Assembly: GCA_030762935.1 (NCBI GenBank)
Contig: CM060883.1
Span: forward strand, 54,272,001 to 54,336,000
Direction: 5' to 3'
DNA: 64,000 nucleotides
Source of the DNA: Hymenopus coronatus
Taxonomy: Eukaryota; Arthropoda; Insecta; Mantodea; Hymenopodidae
The position numbers were made by a program, and so were the translations under genes. Position 1 is the first letter of the stretch; the number at the start of each line of letters is the position of its first letter. A model generated the notes under the pieces. The model made no database searches, was not told the origin of the DNA, and worked only from the letters and a program-made list of their open reading frames with translations. Positions 22,907-33,658 of this stretch are shown here, piece by piece.

Positions 22907-23756
22907 TACAGGGTTACTACAAAAGAAATAGACAACTTCAACTGCCTGTAAAACAAAAACTATTAGGGATAGCAACCTAATTATTTTGGAGGTATGTTGA
23001 GAAACTCTCAAAAGTTTTGTTTGTTACTATTGGTAACGCTGTAGTGTTTTGTTTGTTGCAGAAGCTGAAATGGCGGGAAATCCTGTGGAAAAGGCATATT
23101 GCGTGTTGGAATTTGCTAGAACGCAACCAGCAACTGTTGTCCGACATTTTATAACATGTTACCACAAAAATTAAATGATGCGCTCACAAAAACCAGCATC
23201 GTCTTCATCATGTCACAACATGTCGATGCAAAAGTCACGCCGTATGACCTTATCTTCTTCACTCAGAAACTGCAACATCTGTAATCTGTAAGGCATCATG
23301 TGCAGTCGCTTCCGCAAGATTTTCCGTACAGTTTGCTGTGGAATTTGTAATTGCATGCTTGCCCTAGATGTCGATTTCTGTGGGCTTTTTATGTAGGCAG
23401 AACGAACACGTTCAACGTTTTCTTCTGAAACTCTTGGTCTTCCCGAGCTCTTCCCTTTGCACAAACATCCCGTTGTCTCGAATTTTCTATACCAGTCTTG
23501 GATTGACTGTCTAGTCGGTGGCGTTTTGTGGTAACGTGTTCTAAAATGTCAGACAACAGTTGCTGATTGCGTTCTAGCAAATTCCAACACGCAATATGCC
23601 TTTTCCACAGGATTTTCCGCCATTTCAGCTTCTGCAACAACAAACAAAACTTTGAGAGTTTCTCAACATACCTCCAAAATAATTAGGTTGCTATCTCTAA
23701 TAGTTTTTGTTTTACAGGCAGTTGAAGTTGTCTATTTCTTTTGTAGTAACCCTGTA
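22907..23756. mobile_element. IS630/mariner-type element with long inverted arms (fold-back form)
   Basis: TA target duplication at 22907-22908 and 23755-23756. The element starts CAGGGTTACTAC and ends GTAGTAACCCTG. The first about 260 bp (22909-23169) and the last about 231 bp (23524-23754) are near-perfect reverse complements, differing by a 25-bp indel and a few bases. The arms include the start of the transposase gene, so the left arm holds an inverted second copy of the N-terminal coding sequence. The element is only 846 bp long and lacks the catalytic part. Confidence 0.88.
23213..23622 (-). pseudogene. N-terminal part of an IS630-type transposase in the fold-back element
   Basis: Minus strand, starting at an ATG near 23622. 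AYCVLEFARTQSATVV-type sequence, then after one shift CKGKSSGRPRVSEENVERVR and MPYRLQMLQFLSEEDKVIRR, match the DUF4817-type DNA-binding region and helix-turn-helix of arthropod IS630-type transposases. It stops near 23213 before the first catalytic Asp. The protein would be a DNA-binding fragment only. Confidence 0.8.
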
Positions 23757-23900
23757 TAATGAAACATCTAAAATTTCTATGCTGCCAAGAAAATCTTCAG
23801 TAGCAACTTTTAGACTACTAACAGATCATGACTGTCTTAACAAACACCTATACCCCCACCACTGAATCCTTATACTTGACAGGTTGGCTTCGCATAAGGT

Positions 23901-25418
23901 TGGCTATGCTGCCTTTGCGGCGATGCCAGAGTAACAAGTAAATAACAGCAGCAGATCGCAAATGTCTCTATCGTGTGTAAAGATGAGTATAAACATGTAA
24001 ATGAATGATGAACCTAATTAGTTATTATTTATGTTAATTGAAAATAACAGTGATACTATAACGTATGTAGCATACATTACATATTTACAGTATAGAACAA
24101 ATTAATGCTAAATAGCTCGCTACAATGAGAGAAAGGTATAACAAAGTGATTTTCACCGGTTTGGAATTTTAATGACTCAATTCCAAGTCTCCGTCATCAT
24201 TCTCGGAAGCTCATCGTCATTGTCGTCACCAAGATACCGTGGTTCAGATTCATTCATGTTTCCGTCTAATTCCTCTGCTTTTCGTATTTTGTGCACATGT
24301 TTAAAGTTCATCTTTCAGAAGCCATGTCCACCCTCGCCACACCTAAATAACTTCCACATATAAATAACAAGGAATTGTACGTAGCTTGTACAGAACAACT
24401 CAACGCACGTTGTTTAGGAGTTCACAAACTAAGCACGCGATTGGAAATAGCCAGATATTGCAATGGTGTGGCTTGTAGATCCATTTCCATTGTCTGACCG
24501 ACCAACTGACCAGAATGCTGCTTTGTGATTGGTTCAGAAAGTCAAACGGGTAAAGCTCTTCGACTGTTATTTGCGGATATACCAACTTTACTCTTAACTG
24601 TCAAGTGCAAGGATTCAGAGGCACATAGGATTGGTATTGCTGAATCTCTATATGTCCATTCAGTAAACTTTGAAAAGAAATGGAACGAGACCACCCACTT
24701 CACTGCCCAACCTTCAAACTGAATATTAACCTTTCATCAAAATATTGGAGTGCAAGAGAGCAAATGGCTTCATTGCTAGGTGTTATTAGAAACCAAGAAT
24801 CATGAGTATTATGCACTTTAATCCAAAAAAACATCAATGGACAAAATAAGCTTTTTGGTATCTATATTCATTTTGTATTATCTTTCTTTTAAGTGAACAT
24901 TGTAATTGGGAAACCTGTAATGTTCACACAGCAAATAAATTAATTTCATCAAACAGCATAAATCCTGAGAAAATGCAGCTAGGTATCGTCAATGGAATCG
25001 GTCATTGTGAGGAGCATCATCAGAGGGAGTGAATAAAGCTTTATTTTTCTAAATATAATGAAAACAAATTGCCTTTATAGTAGAAAATATGAAGACTTAA
25101 ATATAATGGATTATGTAAAGCATGATTTGTTTCAGTGAAAATTAGAGTTTCAAAAATTAGTTTTTGAGATAGTCTATTTGGAACATAACAGCTTGGGTGT
25201 TTTGAAAATTTGACATTGCCAGAAATTTAAGAAGGCATTGCTGATCCATATAGTAATACTCACAAGGTTGCCCTTCTCTACAGCCCTTGTAAAAATAAAG
25301 AATTTCTAGATATAGCATGATGAACGCTCTCGAGTAATTCAGTTGCACTTTGATTTTTTGTTACTTGAAAAATAGATTTCTTAGAAAACTTTGGGGCCCA
25401 TGGAGTCCCAATGTGATT
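23901..25418. other. No feature recognised
   Basis: AT-rich. Small frames near 24172-24722 and 25157-25348 show no family signature. An R880 copy was looked for and not found here. Confidence 0.35.
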
Positions 25419-26439
25419 TACCATATTTATCCGAATACAAGACTACCTCAAATGCAAAACAACACCTATTTTTCATAACTAAATTTTGGAATTTAGCATA
25501 TCTATATTAAAAGACAACTTGCTTTTTAAATGAAGATGAAATTTATGTTTTGAACAAACTAAGGGACACGAGCTAATTGTCTTTTAGTTCATTTTGAATT
25601 AGCGCAGAAACTCATGTGATGGATAGTAGAGTAGGAGAGGGAAGAACAGAAATTATGTACTGATATGTGCGTGATAGGTGATAGCAGTGACAGCGCAACT
25701 GTAATAATAATAATAATAATGGATAAGATTTTCTATTTAGATAACATACGTAATATAATATCCACTGTGAAATATTTTACCTAAATGTATAATTCAAATT
25801 TACGTGGAAATTCACGTTTTGAATAGGAGAGAGTTGGAGGAGGAGTACAGAAATGTATTGGTATGTGTGCAGTGGGAGTACATGATGGATACAATTTTCT
25901 ATTTACACAACATCAAATATAATGCATTGTTGTAAAAATGCCTAATTTGAATTTGTACAGAAATTCATATTGTGAACAGGAGAGAGTCAGAGAAGTAAGA
26001 ACAGAAATGAACTGCTATGTCAATGCATGGCGATGTTGGTGGCAGCTTAGGTGCAGCGACACATGATTTTCTGTTCAGACAACATCCAAATATAATACAT
26101 CGTTGTAATAAGCTTTACCGAATTTGAATTTGTGCATAAATGGACATTGTGGGCGGCAGAGATAGGTAGATGGACAAACAGAAATGTATCAGTGAATGTG
26201 TGGTGGGAGGATGGAAACATGCAGCTCGAAGAGAAATTTCTTTTCCTAATGAGAATGCATCTAGGCAGTAATGTTTACCATTTCCCACAAAGTTTACCAC
26301 TGACGTATCTGCAAAGTTTGAAACTTAAGTTCTGCTGCATGCTACTTGGAAAACGGACATCGCAAATGTAAGTTGACTTGAAGTTTTTTGCATTAATTTT
26401 TTGGAAAAAAAAGATTCCTGTATTCAGATAAATATGGTA
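25419..26439. mobile_element. TA-flanked MITE with internal tandem repeats
   Basis: TA at 25419-25420 and 26438-26439. The 23-bp termini at 25421-25443 and 26415-26437 are inverted repeats with about two mismatches (core CCATATTTATC-GAATACA). No coding was seen. TA duplication plus short inverted ends places it in the Tc1/mariner/pogo superfamily as a non-autonomous element. Confidence 0.82.
25600..26240. repeat. Four diverged tandem units inside the MITE
   Basis: The motif AATTTGTACAGAAATTCA and its variants begin units at about 25600, 25796, 25950 and 26127 (spacing 154-196 bp). Each is followed by GGAGAGAG-like and GATTTTCTATTTAGA-like blocks. A short (AAT)n tract sits in the first unit. 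Confidence 0.7.
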
Positions 26440-27409
26440 TATTTTATAATTTTCTTACATTACTTGCTGAAAATTACCCCAGCAAAACTCTTATTCTCAA
26501 AAAATGATCCTTCCAAAATGAGATAACTGAAACAATTATAATTCATCTTAGTTGCTGATATTTTAGAAGCAGCCAATACCAGCCAGTGAAGAATTCAGTT
26601 TACCTCAGAAGGAAGATTATAAACATATGTTTTGGGCTACGAAAGATGGAAAGTGTGTGAAAGAACATTGCCTGCTGCTCTTGGGTTTTTTTATATGTAC
26701 CATTAATTTATTTGACTTTTGGTAGAGTTATATAATTTGTTGTGGTTTTGAGCAACCTACTTAAAAATATTAATTGCATTTTTTTCATTTAATTATTACA
26801 TTTTCTAGCTCTCTCTTGATCCTGTAATTCTTACTTGGTTGCTGCTTTCATTTTCTCTACTAATTTATATTTTTGCATTACTCAAAAATTTGATACCAAG
26901 ATATTGCTGGAAATGTGCATTTTGAGATTCCCTGAATAAAAAAAATCTGATGTTCCATTCACATGATTATTTATTCTGCTATTCTTTCAAAAGATTAATC
27001 TATTTTCATCAAACTAATCGAGATAAACATTACCAGAAGTAACTTTATTACATACTTCCTTGTAAGTAGAGGGTAAATAAGGGAATACACTAGGCTAAAT
27101 TGACAATCAATGTTTAAAAGGTGTTGCCATGCTATTTGGTTCTCTTTCCATAGCAAGGAGTAAAGCAAACGAGAGATGAAATGGACAAAGACTTACCATT
27201 TGAAAAAAACATAAATACTCAGAAATAGTTAGCTCTATGTATGTGCCATAAGTTCTGTATTTTAATGAGCTCTGCATTTTTGTTATAAGCTTTTGTCTAT
27301 CTCTTACAGTTTACTTGTTATGCGAAAGTCATTCAGAATGAATACCTCGTGAGCTATTCCCAAAAAATTCAGTATATACATTTTATGTGCCATGTAAATA
27401 CCTTTAACT

Positions 27410-28272
27410 CGTGGGATATAACTTTATAATACTACAGCTATACTGCTGTATAAGCGAAACAAGACTGAATTAATTGTTGTCAATTCCACCACATGTTAGT
27501 CTGTCTGGCCTCTTCCGACTCATAGTGAAGAGTTGAATTTATTCTCCTTTTAGTATCTGCATGTGTCATGTTCACAAAGCAAGAACAGCAATTTTGGCTG
27601 AAAATTCAATCTGCCCGTGGTCATACAGTACAGCAATGTTACAACGATCTTGTTGAATGTGGAGAGGCAGTGTTAGTTACCATACTGGACTTTGGCAAGG
27701 TGGGTTTGAACTTTGAATGAAGGATGTGGCCACGTGGCAAACTGGTCTAGGTGAGGCTGTCGAGTCTTAGTGAAGAGGATGTGCTTGCTGTTTCCATGCT
27801 ATTAGACACTGATTGATGGCAGATGGTATGTGAGTTAGCCCAAGAAATAGAAATATCACACATGACTGTGATTCCTATTTTAAAGAAATGTCTAAAAATG
27901 CGAAAAATTGCATCATTTTGCAAGATAATGGACGTGCGTATTTGGCATATCCTGTAGTTGATATGTATTGTTGTTGGTGGGAAATGCTTTTCCATCCACC
28001 ACATTCACTGGACTTAAGCCCCTGTGATTATGACTTAATCCCAAAGATGAAGGAACCCCTTCACGACATTCAGTTCTGGACTGTTCCTGATATGCTGCAG
28101 GAAATAGGACGGTCCATCAGAAACATCCACAGAACTGGAGCTGCTACAGGGATACTAAGCCTTTCACATCACTGGCAACGAATTGTAGATAATGCTGGTT
28201 ACTACATTGAAGGTGTGTAGAAATTTCTCAGGGGTATTGTCTGTAGATTTATAGTAAATTGGCCACTATCAA
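27410..28272 (+). mobile_element. Mariner (SETMAR-like group) remnant, third level of nesting
   Basis: Lies inside the nested R880 copy. Exact ends are uncertain; a clear inverted terminal repeat pair was not found. Its coding content is described in the entry at 27569-28220. Confidence 0.65.
27569..28220 (+). pseudogene. Mariner transposase with large internal deletion
   Basis: The N-terminal part begins near 27569 (KQEQQFWLKIQSARGHT). A helix-turn-helix-like piece lies near 27750-27890. The sequence then jumps to IILQDNGRAYLA near 27910-27945 (second catalytic Asp region) and SPCDYDLIPKMKEPL near 28018-28062 (third Asp in CDYD), ending ...GYYIEGV and TAG at 28220. The first Asp region is deleted, and frames shift in the N-terminal half. 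It matches SETMAR-like mariner transposases. Confidence 0.82.
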
Positions 28273-28699
28273 TCTATATATTTGGCATTTTAATCAAAAT
28301 TGTTAGCAGTTTTTTAGAAAATAAAAAAAATTCAAAATATGTTCCATGTAAAGGGCAGTTAGTGGAGGATGGAAAATGTGTGTAACATCCTTGGAAGATA
28401 CTGAACTTGAATACCAAGTTATGAGTTATGGGTATGCTGACACACATCTTTCTCTAAAAATGTGCTTTTTTTTCTCCCAGGGATCCTCGTGGTGGCATGG
28501 TCTGGTAAAATCACGGTATCATTTTTGAGTGGAATAAAATACCTTTTCTACTTACTATGTGCTAGTAAAAGTAAATAAAAGCATTTTTAGAGTAAGGTAC
28601 ATGTGTCGTCGGTATGAGTGTGGCTGTGGATACACGAGTACAACTGATAAATGGAAGGTTGGTTAAATACATAATTGGTATATATTAAAAATGAGTCGG

Positions 28700-28806
28700 A
28701 TCACTCATCTCATTTAAAATGGAAAGAAAGAATAAAAAAAAAAAACAAGACATTGTCTTGTTTTTTTTTTTTTTTCTTCTTCTTCCCATTTAGCCAGATG
28801 AGTGTC
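28700..28806. repeat. Long hairpin (about 50-bp arms, 3-base loop)
   Basis: The left arm ends CAAGAC at 28746-28751, the loop is ATT, and the right arm starts GTCTTG at 28755. Arms continue through A-run/T-run and CACTCATCT / AGATGAGTG blocks with a few mismatches. It sits in the second gap of the split R880 copy. Confidence 0.8.
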
Positions 28807-29260
28807 ACTTCTCAGTCTCAATTTTAATATAAGCTTAAACTGCTTTACTAGCCTCAAACTTCTGAGGTACTTCGGTATATCTTGATGTCTGTGCTCAAGA
28901 TTGGATGCAACACAAAGATTGTTGACAAAAGTTCCCTCCCTAACTACTCCTTTATATAGATAGTTTTTTGTAATTTTTTATTTTGTCAAAAAGGATCTGA
29001 CATTTTGATTAAAAATACTGTAGGTGTAAGATATTTGCATAGCAGATGAATAGCTTGAATTTTATGGGATAATCTTTTGAATTCCTCTTCACTCTGAATT
29101 AATTTGTATACTAATCTTAAAAAAACAGTCCGAGAAAATCTTAATACACATAATGTGTAATAAGATTTGCGTTTAACACACATTTTTCACAATTCCTTGA
29201 GTGTTTACCATTTCCAAAATATTCCTGTTATTGATTTGAATTTTCAACCTCATTATACTC

Positions 29261-31259
29261 CTGATTATTCATGTGCAGATTATCCATGCATCCCACCTCC
29301 CCCAAATTAGTTTGTTTTAATGTGAACGCACGTTTTTTTCGAGTCTCCGATTTTGTTGACACATTGTGATTAACATCAGAAAAACTGAATTTGTTTTTAA
29401 TTTACGCGGAACAGGTAGGCCAATAACAATGAAAATGGTACTCTGTTGTCATGCAGTGATCATTTAAACAATGGAAATGGCACTTGTCATGCAGCTAGGT
29501 TTTTTTTAATTGCTGTTTCCTAAAGAAAAACAATACCTATGCCAAGAAGTAGAATAAACTTTTGAATAAAGAATACATGTTGAAAAAAGCTTTTAAATGT
29601 AGTTTCCTACTCACATATGTATGTTGTACTTTAAAAGTATTGAATTACGTGTTTCTTGATTATTTTGCTTCTCTGCTGCATAACCCCAGATATACTGTAC
29701 TTCATTTTACAAATGACGAGTCCCTATTAACATTTTATTGTAGTTTTAATGAGCATGGAATTTCTTTGCTTATGCTCTTCTGAAAAATCTTGATTATTGG
29801 TATTATTGTGTCCTTATATCTACAACAATGTGTAAATGTTTCTTTTTTACTAAGAAATAGATCCAAGAATAATAAGCCTTAGAAGTGTGAGTAGTGAATG
29901 CAAGACATTTAGTTTACTGCTTTCTTTCCATTTCTAATATGTTCAAAAAAAATTTTAAATCTTCATTTTGTTTTCTAGCTTATTGTTCTTATCTTGTAGT
30001 CCCTAACTTTGTTTTATTCTAGTTGCTTTTCTTTTGTTCATAATTTCTTGTAGCTGAATTTATTTCTGGATATAGTTGACCAATTCTTTTCAAGCACAAA
30101 GTTAACCTGCTGGGCAAGTTGGAACCATACCAGAAAGGCTTTGAACTAAGAACTAGAGAAAAAAATGTCCCATCTTTTCCTCTAATGCAGACTTAAAGCC
30201 ATTTTGGCCAAGCATCTACTACAATATGGATGGTCTCAATGGGAATGCAGTAAACTTTTGTGTATACGTTTTTAGCGTCATAGGGGGGAGAAAATGTATG
30301 AGTAAAAACTTACATTAGATAAATAAAAGGGGGTGGGAGAAGAAGAAATTAAACTTATACAAACCTTGCAATGATTAATGGCAACTCCATATATTGGTAA
30401 ATGAAAAATCATTAAAACAGTGTCTCCTGGATGACAGCTGCTATGCAGCATCATTAAAATTGAACAGCCTTGTGTTCTGTATGTTGGGCAATAAAAGTGA
30501 ATTTTAAATATGCCTATGTCGTGCATAAATATCCATGGATTGTGTGCAAAAACACAAAGAAAAAAAGCAATAACAATAAAACAAATTGCATAGATGAAAC
30601 ACAAAATTTAAAACAAAATCTCTCATGTCAGAAAATTACAAGGAACATAATGAGAAGCAATTTCCTGGAGGTTTTCCTAAACCCATAGTCCTTGAACCTT
30701 GTTCTTTTAACAAATTTTTTTGTATTTTTTTTTTTCTCTTAAGAACACTTGTCACATTAATTAATGAGGGACTAGTTGCAGGAGCTGTAGCTTTTATTTG
30801 GAATCAACTGCATCAGACATTCCTCTGAGATGATGGTGCATCAGAAACCATTGTGCTGTATACAGCATTCATGGCATCAGTCATTAAAATCTATTGAACA
30901 TTTTAGTGGAAAATTTAGTTTCTCTTTTGGGAGAGTAATACAAAGCGAAGAAATCTGGACAGACATGTCATAGACTGCATGACAATGATATGTTCACTAA
31001 ATTTGTAATAATCAGTAATCTTCCTTTATTATTTTCTTTGCTTTGTGTTCATGCCTGGCTAAGGGCTGATCCCTAATTCTGTGGTTTCATGCTGTTGGCT
31101 CCCTAGGCATTGGCTTATAAGTCCTTGGGTGGGGGGGTAAGCCAATTACAAAATGGAACTGTATAATAAAAAATAATCAGTTGGGTAGATTAATAAAAAT
31201 TGTAATTGTGTAATTGATCATATATTAGAAACAACTGTCTAGTAAATTATATGTATTAT
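29261..31259. other. No feature recognised
   Basis: About 2 kb of AT-rich DNA. Small frames at 29562-29783 and 30278-30828 show no family signature or codon pattern that I trust. Confidence 0.35.
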
Positions 31260-31770
31260 TTTCTCTACCATGTATAATCCACCAAAAAATTCTAAATTAG
31301 TTCTGCATATTCCAAGGATGCGACACAGTTACAAGAATCCCCCCCATCCAAAAATACCCTTTGCATGGAACAATATTTAAAATTTTTGATTTTCTCAAAA
31401 ATACCATAAGTGATAGAGGAAATCTTATTCTGTAAAAATTTTAGATCTTGTTCAAGGATGTTATATATTTTGAAGGTATTACTGATATTGGGTTTCAATT
31501 TTTCAATATATAGTGTTTTTTTTTTTTTTTTTGTTTTTTTTCTCTCAAATAGGAAATCTTCATTTGTTATTTTACTCCAGAGCTGTCAAAATAATGGAAG
31601 TTCATCATCTTGTGACCAGCTATTTAAAGATTTGACTCGTTTTAGCCTAATGTACTGAATAGGGAATGGTAATAAGACAATTTCTGCTGTTTGATCAGTG
31701 CGAAATAAAATATGAGCTTTTATAAGGATAGATTGTTGCAGAGGGTAAAGAAAGCCATGTGAATGATATT
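31260..31770 (-). repeat. R880 dispersed repeat, diverged minus-strand copy
   Basis: Recognisable blocks: CCAAGGATGCGACAC at 31311-31325, CCCTTTGCATGGAACAA and TTTGATTTTCTCAAAAAT, and the 5' terminus near 31745-31767 (AAGCCATGTGAATGA). The middle is expanded by a T-run. Confidence 0.75.
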
Positions 31771-32079
31771 TTCATTAATCTATACTTCCTTTAACAACAC
31801 ACTACATTATTTTTAACTATCCTGAGAAATATTTTTGGAGGTATATGACCTTTTGCAGAACACTTTTTCCTTCAATTTCTAATTGGCATTGTATTAAAAT
31901 TGCAATTAAATTTACCTTATTAAGATTATATAATTGTATAATTGATATTAAACAAATAAAATAACTATTTGGTAAAAGAATTTTGCGTAATTATTGTGTG
32001 TTCTATTTAACGAGAGGAATCGCACCAAATTGGTTTTCCTTTCTACAAATTATTTGTGTGATACGACCATTTGCCATAA

Positions 32080-32210
32080 CACCATTGGTATGATATTGTA
32101 ATAAAAATTGTTACAGCCCTTTTTGAGAAAACCAAACTTTTCGAAAAATGTTCCATGTAATGGGTAGTTTGGTGTGTGAGCAGGAAAATTTTCAGATTAA
32201 AGTATCCAAT
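32080..32210 (+). repeat. R880 fragment, forward
   Basis: Covers the TTTTTGAGAAAACCAAA...TTCCATGTAATGGGTAG section only. Confidence 0.7.
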
Positions 32211-32261
32211 CCAGAGTTCATGTAGCAACCGGAAATATAATAATAATAATTAAAAAAAATA

Positions 32262-32335
32262 TTGGTCAACTCCAGGGATTTGAACTCGGGGCCTGCTGTA
32301 TACGGGGCACAGACATTTTTGCCTAAGCAATATTC
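32262..32335 (-). repeat. Possible tRNA-derived SINE head
   Basis: The minus strand contains GAGTTCAAATCCCTGG, which resembles a box B with part of a T-arm. The rest does not fold as a proper tRNA. It is a weak call, probably a SINE scrap. Confidence 0.3.
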
Positions 32336-32444
32336 CGTTCGAAAATAGTTAACACTACAACAAATGTATCTACTGGGACTTGCCGTTGAATTCCTAATCT
32401 TTCTAAATATATATTCTCTTAGAAAGTTCTCCTCTTGGCATTCA

Positions 32445-33520
32445 CGAGGGCTGTTCAATAAAGAACGATTTTTTTCTTTTGACAACATACCTTTACACAT
32501 CCTCATAAGTTTTATGGGCCTTTTCATAATAGTCTCCCATGAATGCGATGTACTTGTCCCAGCGTTTCTGCCAGTCTTCAAAGACATGCTGGAAACCATT
32601 TTTGAGAGGTCCTTCAAAATCGCCACCACAGACTTCACCACTGCTTCTGATGATGGATAATGCCTCCTACGAAGGCCTCCTACATCCCTGTAGTATCGTC
32701 CAGTTACTGATATGTGTCCAGGTACAACATGCTGATAAACATTCCATGAATATCAAAGAATGAGATGACCATAACTTTCCCAGCAGAAGCAGCCACTTTT
32801 GCTTTTTCGGGGGCTGGTGATGAAGGAGGTTTCCACAAAGAGCTTTGTTGTTTGATCTAAGGATTCAAATAATGTAGCCAAGTTTCATCAGCAGTGACTA
32901 CATCTGAAGGAAACTCCGGATCTTTTTCTAGTATCAACTTTAACTGCATGCAGACCTGCACGCGAATGTCCTTTTGTTCGGGAATCAAGTCTTGGAACCC
33001 ATCGCGCACAAACACGTCTCATGTGTAATGTTTCTGTCACCAACGTATGGGTGGCACCCAATGAAATGTTCAGTATTTCAGAAAGTGATCTTAAGGTAAT
33101 TCGTCGATCCTCTCTCACATTGGCAGCAGCAGTGTTGATTTCTTCCGTAAGAGCAGTAACTAGAGCACCGGGTCAACCTTCCTTTGAAATTGATTGTCCC
33201 CCCTCTTTAAACCACTTTCGAGGTGTGCTGTAGGGAAGAACAGACTCTTCATAGGCCTCAGCTGAAGATTTGCTGAGACAAAAGCAGAATTTCAAAGCTG
33301 CATACTGTTTCTCGCGTGTTACCTCCATTGTAGCGGTAAGCCAAACTGAACATGTCTGAACTTACCTGTCTCTCATAGGCGGGAACCAGGAGTACCAACA
33401 ATGAAACGACTCGGCGTGTTTGTTTCACATTAAGCTAACATAATATAATAAGATTGAATTTTAACGCAAGAAACTATGACCGTAATAAAATTATGATCAT
33501 TCTTTATTGAACAGCCCTCG
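32445..33520 (-). mobile_element. Mariner element with inverted terminal repeats, internally deleted
   Basis: Ends are inverted repeats of about 20 bp: CGAGGGCTGTTCAATAAAGA at 32445 and its near complement ending at 33520. TA follows the right end; the left flank reads CA, probably mutated. At 1076 bp it is shorter than a typical 1.3-kb mariner. Confidence 0.85.
32450..33330 (-). pseudogene. Mariner transposase, decayed, minus strand
   Basis: On the minus strand, DRRITLRSLSEILNISLGA and MRRVCARWVPRL (about 33112-32980) match the mariner helix-turn-helix and linker. VVTADETW near 32900-32880 carries the first catalytic Asp. KVMVISFFDIHGM near 32790-32760 follows. The segment with the second and third Asp is missing or unrecognisable. 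The C-terminal part near 32640-32460 is out of frame. The start near 33330 (ATGGAGGTAACACGCG) is a plausible original start. Confidence 0.78.
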
Positions 33521-33658
33521 TACAACTGCTTTAGCTGCCCTAATGTTGTGGAAATATTCAATGGAGTCTCCATATTGAATTTTTAGATTACATACTTCAC
33601 TTTCCAGATAGTGTATCACCTTAAGAACATAACATTGTAAATTCCCTACTAAGTGTTG

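Larger units (their letters stand above)
22640..23900 (+). pseudogene. LINE RNase H / C-terminal fragment, split by a nested transposon
   Basis: QWIPAYCGIKGNETADFVKK near 22725-22785 matches the end of a LINE RNase H domain. After the nested element at 22909-23754 the same coding resumes with LPRKSSVATFRLLTDHDCLN near 23785-23845, the usual C-terminal block of such LINEs. It differs from the full-length LINE at 3890 and belongs to another family. The fragment has no intact frame. Confidence 0.78.
26936..28573 (+). repeat. R880 forward copy nested in another R880 copy
   Basis: Starts TCTGATGTTCCATTCACATG at 26936 and ends at the GTAAAAGTAAATAAAA region about 28573. It is interrupted at about 27410-28272 by a mariner remnant: the forward sequence stops in the CCTTTAA block and resumes in the TTTTAATCAAAATTG block. 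Confidence 0.8.
26858..29260 (-). repeat. R880 minus-strand copy, split by nested insertions
   Basis: The end block is at 26870-26935. The copy resumes at about 28574 (AAAAGCATTTTTAGAG) and runs to about 28680, then resumes again from about 28880 to 29260. The first gap is a forward R880 copy placed in the A-run of the host copy. The second gap holds a hairpin-forming insert. Confidence 0.78.

Noticed and set aside
25600..26240. CRISPR-like regularly spaced repeats
   Set aside because: Units are long, diverged and lack short exact repeats with unique spacers. The context is a eukaryotic MITE.
27569..28220. Host SETMAR-type fusion gene
   Set aside because: Only mariner transposase pieces are present, with a deletion and shifts. 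No SET domain is nearby.
30278..30604. 108-codon antisense ORF
   Set aside because: No recognisable domain, low-complexity AT-rich composition and no splice or promoter context.
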